Source: Nemertoderma westbladi
Lineage: Eukaryota; Xenacoelomorpha; Nemertodermatida; Nemertodermatidae
Length of the DNA: 64,000 nt
Direction of reading: 5' to 3'
NCBI GenBank assembly: GCA_032718475.1
Contig: JAUCBJ010006002.1
Location: 1 to 64,000, forward strand
The position numbers and the translations under genes are program-made. The notes below the pieces were generated by a model. It was given only the letters and a program-made list of their open reading frames with translations, was not told where the DNA came from and searched no databases. Below, piece after piece: positions 12,801 to 21,800 of this stretch. Positions within the stretch are counted from its first letter, which is position 1. Each line of letters starts with the position of its first letter.

Positions 12801-15800
12801 AATGATGTACTGCTTGACATTACACTAACTGGCTGAATAGAGATAGAACTATAATAATACGTTTGGCATTCTGTCAGATTTACCTCATAATAATTGCTAA
12901 ATATCAATCACCTGAAAAACATTTCAAGCAAGGGAGTTGTGTGTATTTAATTTCGCGTTCAATAATGTTGAAAATATGCAAATATTTCGAATATCGCACT
13001 TCGAATCGTTCCCAACTTTTTTATTCAACAACTAGACAACAATTGATAAATACTTGCGTTTACAATTTTACAATGCATGCAAGTGGTTTCAAGCCATTTG
13101 GTGAACATACATAGTGAGTGATATATATAGGTAAATATATCCATCGTGTTTTTGCCGGCCTCAGCTTTAGACAAAAACTACCCAGTCTAAAGACAGGTTC
13201 GTTATAATCAAATAATTAATCTTGATGAATTACAGCAGCTTGGGTCAGCAAGCAGCAGAAAATACAGAACTTAGGAAAGCAATAGCATGGTTAGCTCTAA
13301 CAAAAGTGAAAACCATCTGGAAATCAGCACTTCCCTGCCACACCATGTTGTTCGATAAAACCAAGTTCTTTCGAGCCACAGTAGTAAGCGTACATTTGTA
13401 TATGATGAGTGCGACCTGGACAATAACACTGATGAAATCACTTGAACGGCGGATTGATGATTGTTACATAAGATTACTTAGTGCACCATGACACATCAGC
13501 TGGCGACAACACATGACCAACGCCAAGCGCAAGCTTTGTGGCATAATGCCGTATTGTACCGGGGGGTTAGCTCAGTTTATTGAGCACCGGGTTTACAATA
13601 AATTGTTTGTAGGTTCAGCCCTGTCAGGATCCACTCAGCCTTCCATCCCCAAGAGGGCTCGATAAAATGAGGACCAGTTGAAATACTGGGAGCAAAACTC
13701 AGGATAAGAATTCTGCCCATCCCTACTTTCAGGTAGCAGATAACGAAGTCGAGCTTACAAGTCGTCTCTGTGGACTATATCAACTACTCAATATGAACGC
13801 AGACTACAATTTTGTGAGAACTTCTGAAAAGTTTAAAGACGATCCAGATCTACTTACTATATGTAATATCATTCCAGATATACTTTTCTCGCAACCAGCA
13901 CAGGGTAGACGTTCCTGTGACGACCACCTGTGACATATATAAACCAACATGAAAGGGATACTGGACTTGAGAGAAACGATATTGCAATAAGTATGGAGAA
14001 TCGGGAAGCCCGGAAAGATCTCATTTCAATCGTCTGAGCTTGTTCGACTAGTAGTACATTGTAGTAGAGGTAGTATATTAAATCAATTTGAGTAATATTG
14101 GTTATGTTATTATGTTTAGCCGGAAGCGATGCTATCCTATTATTGTCAGTTTTCTGGACAGCCTACAAACATTATAATGATCTCAACAAGAATTATATAT
14201 TTACTAAATCCAAAGTTCTTCAGACCATCAACTGCAACATTATCTATGCCCTTCAAGGTGCCAGTTTCCAGTGTTCAGCATGGGTACTGGTGTTAATGAC
14301 GGCTGACAGGTGATTATTTAGCTAATAACAATATTATAAATTAAAAGGATATTTCCTTATGTAGGATAAAAAATGTAAACAGGAAATAAAATAAGTAACT
14401 ACAGTATTACAGTATGTAGGCTTCTGTTAGTATTTATTACTAGTATTACTGTATATATTTATAAATACTGTAATATAAAAAATAAAATTATAATATGTTG
14501 GCTTCCAAGCCTATTTAATATATAAATTACATAAGAAGCTAGAATAAAAATTAATAAATTATAGTGGGTAAAGGAATTAATTACTTGTTTAATATTACTT
14601 AATGCTACTGGTCAGTGCTGCCCAACGAGTTTAAAGTTCAACTATTTAATTAAGGGGGGGGGGGTACACCCCCTCTCAGGTCAACATTTTTGTTTTTTGT
14701 TTTTTTATTTCATCTAGAGCAGAATTGAATGAGGATTACAAACCTGAAAAAGGCTTAGCGAGATCTCTTTTATTTCTCTAGTAATGGCTGGTTTTCCATC
14801 TGTATGTCTGTCTGTCTGTCCATCAAAATATTAAAATATAAAATAAGCAATCCGAAATATTTGCTGTTGGGATTTTTCTTAATGTCGATGTCTGTTTTCA
14901 TGTTTGGAATTATCTAATCACTATGTCTGTATGTCAGTCTGTCTCTCAATTTGTCTGTTTGTCTGTTTGTATGTCTGTCTGTCTGTCAAAGTGTTCGTCA
15001 AATTTTAAATAATATATATTTAATAGATATTTGTGAGTTTTGTATTACATATTGAACAGTTGTCTAATGGACTAGTTGTCTACTTGTAATAACAAATGTG
15101 AACCATCATATAACAATAGCTGGTAATAAATAATTATGGGAAACAACCATAAACTTATTTTAACTTATTTACTTAAATTTCGCAGGCTCTGAGAGTAATT
15201 CACATGCTGCGCGAAGTCTTCATGTGCTGCATGAACATTTCATGTGCCGCGTGAAGGCATCTCATTCTGATCAAAAAGCTTTCCGAGATTCTTGATTAAT
15301 AAACGTGCTTTGTGAAGAATTTAAGTACTATGTGAAACCTTCACGTGCTGCGCGAATGTTTCAGGTGCTGCGCGAAGGTTTTACATGCTGCTCAAAGCTT
15401 AATGTTCTGTGTAAAGGCTTATTATAAAAATATGTGGAAATTTTTATATCATTTTGAAAGTTTGTTAAAGGTGTCTCATTATTCCATGACTATTTATTAC
15501 TAAATTACGAAATAGTATGCGATCAAATCAAAATTCCAGAATGAAATTTGTTCACGTGCTGCGCGAAGCACTCTAAAATTATTTTAACAGGTTTTTTAAA
15601 GTTGGTAGGGGTTTATTTGAACCAAATTTCATGAAATCCATTGAGAAATCACGAAATAGATAGGGGATAACCAATGGAAAAGGAAAAGAAGATACCAGTA
15701 AATGAAAATAGCGGGAACATTTGAAATATATTGTTCTTAAACTTTAAATGCGTTTATCTGGGAATTGTATTTTTCACATTCAAAATACTACTACTCGGCC

Positions 15801-18800
15801 ATTTCTTAACCAATTTTCGAAATCTTTTTTTTGTTTGATTTCTTTTCGGGTTTTGATCAAAAGTTATTGCCGATAGAAAGTAGGACCCAGTATTTTCCAA
15901 ATTTACATTTTTTGAAAGTGCGAATTATTCGATAAATGTTCCTAATGTTCCTGATGATATTAAACTCACAAGAGAAGAAATGTTTGGGGAAATTGCAGAT
16001 CATAAAGCATTAGGGATTCAATGGGACCTCCAGAAGGATAGTTAATATTTTAAATATGTGCCTAAAGGAAAACCTTGCACTAAGCGTGGATGCTTGTCCA
16101 TACGAAATTCTGTTTTGATCCAATGAATTTCCTAGGACCTGTACTTCTGGTAGGCATGAATATCATAAAATCCATGTGGATAAATAAGATCTCTTGGGAT
16201 GAAATTCTTTCCCAACCTATTCAACAAGAGTGGAATAAGTGGGTCAAGAACCTACAGGATATTGATCAAATCCCAATACCAAGAGCATTCTTCCCTTGTA
16301 GAATAAACGGTGATGTTTATCAATTACATAGCTTTTCAGAAATCAAAATCAAAATCATCAAAATCCGGCGGAGTAGTGACATATATCCGACGTATTACAC
16401 TCACAGGAGAAATCCAAACTAGTTTCCTTTTTGCTAAGGCCAAAACAGCATGTGGGGAATTTGTGGCTACAATTCCATGCTTGGAACTACAAGCTGCAGT
16501 ATGGTCTGCTAGACAGGTACGAATGATAAGTAAACAAATCCGATTTCCCATCACCAAGATATATTACTGGATTGATGCATCCATAGTGCTGTACTACTTG
16601 AAATCACCTTCTAGACGTTTTAGACAACATTTGTTGCAAATAGGGCAACTATCATTAAGCAGATGACACGTTCAGAACAATGGAATCATGTGGCAGGAAA
16701 AGATAACCCAGCAGACTTCGCTAGCAGGGGAGTTACTGTGAAACAGCTGATTAAATCAAAGATATGGTTCCAAGGCCCTGAATTCCTGAAAAGGCCTGAA
16801 TCTGCATGGAATACTAGATTTGATCCATTACTAGACTCAGAGAACTATAGTGAAGCGGATAAAGAAATCCGCAAGATTGGAAAAGCTACAACACCACTTG
16901 AAATATATGAATATATGACTGAACCATTTGGATATGAAAGAGTGGAAAATATTCATACAATTCAAATTCCAGATGCATATATGTTGACAAAACTAAGTCA
17001 ACCTGCTTCCCAAAAGACACAAGTTACCATAGGACCATATACAGTACAATCATTAATACAACATTATTCATCATACCATCGATTGGTTCTTTTTGTGATT
17101 ACAATAAGACAATTTCTTCGATGGCATAAGGGATTAATTATTCAAAGATGTAAACTTATTCCTCAGACTGAATACCAGATGGCAGAGCGACAATTAATCC
17201 GTTATGTCCAGAAAGAGTTTTATTCTACTGAGATAGAATGCTGCCTGAGAGGAGGGTCAATTAGGCCAGGTAGCCCAATATATCAGCTGCACCCGAGATA
17301 TGATGAGGAATACTTCGAACAGATACAAGATTAACTAGAGCTCCATTAGACTCTGAGACCAAGAACCCTATTATCATTCCTGGGAAGTCACCATTAGCTC
17401 TACTCATAGTACGGCACTATCATGAAAGAAATCTACATTCAGGACAGAACTGGCTTACTGTACAGATCAGGCAGAGGTTCTGGATAACTGGGATTAATAC
17501 AATAATTAGAAAGATTTTGAAGCATTGTCTAGTATGTAGACACGTTACTTGGCACTACCACTAACTCAGAGAATGTCATATTTACCATCCGAGAGAAGCC
17601 AAATCTACCTCCATTCAGTACCACAGGTGTAGACTGTTATGGACCATTCTCAGTGGTTCAAGGGAGGACAACAAGGAGGGGCGTTATTTTTACCTGTTTT
17701 AGATCAAGGGCAATATATCTAGATATAGTATATAATCAAACTGGGAATGCATTCATCAATGCGCTACTCAGGTTTGTTACACAATGTGGGTATGTAAAAA
17801 TGATGTATAGCGATAATGGTGGTGAACGAGTCTTACGGGAAACTGTTTCGGAATGGTTCCAAGAATCCAATTTACGGCGATTTCAAGACCAATATGCAAT
17901 AGAATGGCGTTTTCAAACTCCAGTTGCACCACACACCAGTGGTGTATGGAAACTTCTAGTAGGAATGGTTAAAGGAGCGCTAAGAATTGCAATAGGTGGT
18001 ACTCATATCACAGAAGACTCTTTAAGAACTATACTCTGTGAAATTGAAGCGACATTAATATTGAACAATCGTCCATTAGTGCCAATCACTAATGATCCCA
18101 CTGACTTTGATACACTTACACCAAACCACCTTCTAGGAAAACCGGGAATTAACATCCTACCAGAGGAGTTGTTTCCAGAACAGTGTCTACGGATTACAGA
18201 TTGGAAAAGGGCACAGGTATTATCTGCTCACTGGTGGCGTGTATGGCTAAAACAATATATAATAACTTTATCTGCTCACTGGTGGCGTGTATGGCTAAAA
18301 CAATATATAATAACTTTGAGATCACGAAAGAAATGGCATTCAGCTAAGAGGAATGTAAGAAAAGGAGACCTTGTATTATTAGTAGTAGGAAGTTTTGATA
18401 GAACAAGATGGCCTAAAGAAATGGCATTCAGCTAAGAGGAATGTAAGAAAAGGAGACCTTGTATTATTAGTAGTAGGAAGTTTTGTTAGAACAAGATGGC
18501 CTATGGCCCGAGTGATAGAAGTTCATCCTGGAGAAGATGGAATTGTTCGGACTGTAACTATTAAGACAGCAGGTGGTACATACCAGCGACCAGTATCCAA
18601 ACAATGCCATCTCGAGAATTGTGATGATGAGGATAGATCCGTAACAAGACCTGGTATGGAGGATAACAAGTGTAACTAGTAAATTAAGAGCATATTTTCA
18701 ATAATAAGGATTAACTATATTAAAAATTATGTAAGAAATTTGAAATAAAACATCACCAATGGATTATGACATATTCTAGAATTATGACAAGATTTACCAA

Positions 18801-21800
18801 TATTATGGTATATCATAAACTATCAATAACAAATGGCCACAGGAGATTTACTCTCTTGTCACTTCATTATGGAGATATGGAAAGCAAATGTATGATGTGG
18901 GTAAAGGATGTCGGGAGAAGGATAGGAGTGATGAAACATGAAACATACTAGATACTACAATACAATGAATCTGTGAAAGATGACAGCAATGTATCATAAT
19001 TAATAATGGTATTCTTATGCTTATGTTGATAAGTTGGATAAGATAATGTTAATGATAATGTTTTGCTTCGGACTTAGGTCCAAATGCTGTTCTTTCTGGA
19101 AGTCAGAAGTATGGAGCTAGCTTAAGAAAGGGGAGAAAATATATATCAGAATGTCAATGGAGAGGACAGTGTTATTCTATGGAAGCATCTCTGTGAATAT
19201 ATTATATGAATTCTACAGGTTCCATGGATGGTTCCTGCTGAGTATGTTCTTCAAGAACTGAATGAGTCCAATAATCAATGGCTTTAAGGGATTTGCCATA
19301 AAGTTGACAAAACCTACAAAATATGCCTTTGTCACAAGGTTGCTAGGGAAGATGAATGGCGATTATTTCCTGAATATTGCAAATGATAATTATGGTGCTT
19401 TGTTTAATATCAACAGAGAATGTTGGTGAATAAATGAAAGATAAATGTTGTATGTTCTTTTATATTGTTGTTGTTATTGTGATGTCCATACGTATACTAT
19501 GTATGCTAGAAGATATTGTATTAACCAGAAAGTTAGATATTTATCTCTTGTGTTTTATTTATACTGCTTAGATACATATAATATTGTCGCTGATACCAAT
19601 ATGGGGCAGTCCAAGGCCCTATAATTGATATGGATTACTCCTTGTTAAAGAATAACCCTCTGCCAGTGGCTCTTAGGATAAAAGCGCCATCGGAGACTAA
19701 ACATGAACCAACACACAAGTCATCACAAAGACTCCGATTGAAGTCTACTCTCAAACGACACAAACCCCATCAAAAGTCAAGAGGTATACCTGCCAAAGTC
19801 AACAGATGTTTCACTCCTAATCTTAACCTTATGGGAGGGTTATCAGAACCACCAGGCACATTTACCAGCCCTAGTAAATACAAGTATAAAATATATCCTT
19901 CCAAGTTTTATAGAGAACCTAATCCACACCATTTACAGCCAGTGACTGCTTTGAGTGAAGATTCGGATAGATGGTATTCCAATGCCCCCGCAGATCCAAC
20001 TCCAGTATCAATATCCATTGGTACTTCACCTTTGCAGCCCACTACATATGAAGTCAAAACACCTGAAATAGTGTCTCCAATGCAACAAAGATCAGACCCT
20101 TTCCATATAACATCTTGGTACAATCACCAAACTTTTGAGACCTTCCGCCACATCCAGCAGAAAAGAATGATAGAAGAAAAACAATGCAGTAACTCTTCAA
20201 TAGTCGCTAATGGAGAAACAGAAATATATATTTTATGAATGTGGTAGAAATGTCTGGATGCACTCGTTGTGGCAGATCAGACTGTCCTGAATCTAAAGAT
20301 ATATCCATTCCCAAGCATCCATCAGTGAAGTGTCTCACCAGAAGAATACCTGTATACTGTCCATACTGCAATATTGATGGCCATTCTATTATGGCATGTA
20401 CACAGCTGGTAGAGATATGCAGTATTTGTCGAGTACGGGGACATGGCGCAACATCTAGATGTTCTCCCAAATATGCTAATACTAGCTCTGAACAGATTAC
20501 AAATCTGGTGTATTTTGAAACACACGCGAAGTCAAATCCATACACTATGAGAAGATTGGATGGAACGAGTCAGGGGGACCAGATGGCTATGGGATTCTGT
20601 CCTTTACCTAAAAGCCTGTTTCGGTCACCTTTTAGTTATGGTGATTTGATAGAAACCGCTTATATGTATGGGGTAAGGGAGACCATCAATCATATACAAA
20701 CGTATGACCCGGATTTAGGGGGGGGGGGGGGGGGATGTTTTGTTTAAAAATGTTAAAGTCATTCGGAAGCGGGAGGTAGCCAGAATCGACAGGATTTGAA
20801 CAATTTGTAATTTTAACCAAGTAAAACAAACCGGACCCCCTTAGAAATACTGTAAGCTAAAAAGCTATAGGGTCAATCCTATATGTTATGTTGGACAATA
20901 CCTATATACATTGTTTTTGCTTAATGCTGTTTTATACCTTGTGTTATGTAGTGTTTTTGCTTAATGCTGTTTTATTATACCTTGTGTTATACAGTGTTTT
21001 TGCTTAATTTTATTATTTAATTTATAAACATACATGTATAAATAAATCTATCCATCAATCTCATACATACAGCATTATCATATGTTAATTAATGTGTTTT
21101 TATAGGTTTATAGCAATAACCTTCCCTCTGAAACATTTGATATGGTGCACAAAGAAACGCATTACTAAGGGACTCGCAGCAGCTGTCGTGATCTCCATTG
21201 CGATGGTTCTCCCTGTGATATCTACGCTATATGTGGAACAAAGCATCCACCACCAAAATGGAACTTTGAAAGCAATCATCCGCTACAAATGCCGTCAAAA
21301 AGATATGCCATCCATAATGATGTATGGCTATTGGTGGTATTTATTCGGCACACGCATCATCCCTTTCATCGCTGTTGTTGTCTTCAACAGCAGTTGTGTA
21401 ATCTGCCTAATGCTTAGAAGAACTCGCCGACAACTACTGATGCCATCTAGAATAATGTCATCAACACGCATGAACACTACTTTGATTCTCACTGCTTCTG
21501 CCTACATAACTCTTTTATTTCCGGATTTTATTAAGCTTTTAGTAGAGTGTTTAGCTACAACTAGCAACGCTGGTGGTCGTACACAAACCACAGTGAGTCA
21601 GTCATTCCTAAAGAGTGAATTCTGGAACTCTGTAACTCATATTGGATTGGTTTCCAATTGTTGTGCTCCATTTATTATATATATTGCATCCAATAAATTG
21701 TTTAGAGAGAGTTGCATGCATGTCAGTTCCTGTGGTTTGTACGTTGCGTGGATGAGGTTTTGTACCCGATTTGGACATGTTTCACCGAATCAGATATCCA

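Larger units (their letters stand above)
15925..21071 (+). mobile_element. 5'-truncated BEL/Pao LTR retrotransposon in receptor intron 2
   Basis: The element runs from the end of the RT domain through RNase H, integrase, two 3' ORFs, a polypurine tract and a 3' LTR. No 5' LTR, gag, protease or RT palm is seen, so the 5' half is missing. It is in the same orientation as the receptor gene. Frame breaks and duplications inside pol show it is inactive. The individual parts are listed separately. Confidence 0.8.

Noticed and set aside
13561-13632. Functional tRNA gene
   Set aside because: A and B boxes are present but the stems do not pair well, and a SINE body follows.
19630-20747. Host gene within the receptor intron
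   Set aside because: Its position between integrase and the polypurine tract/LTR on the same strand fits a retrotransposon gene better.
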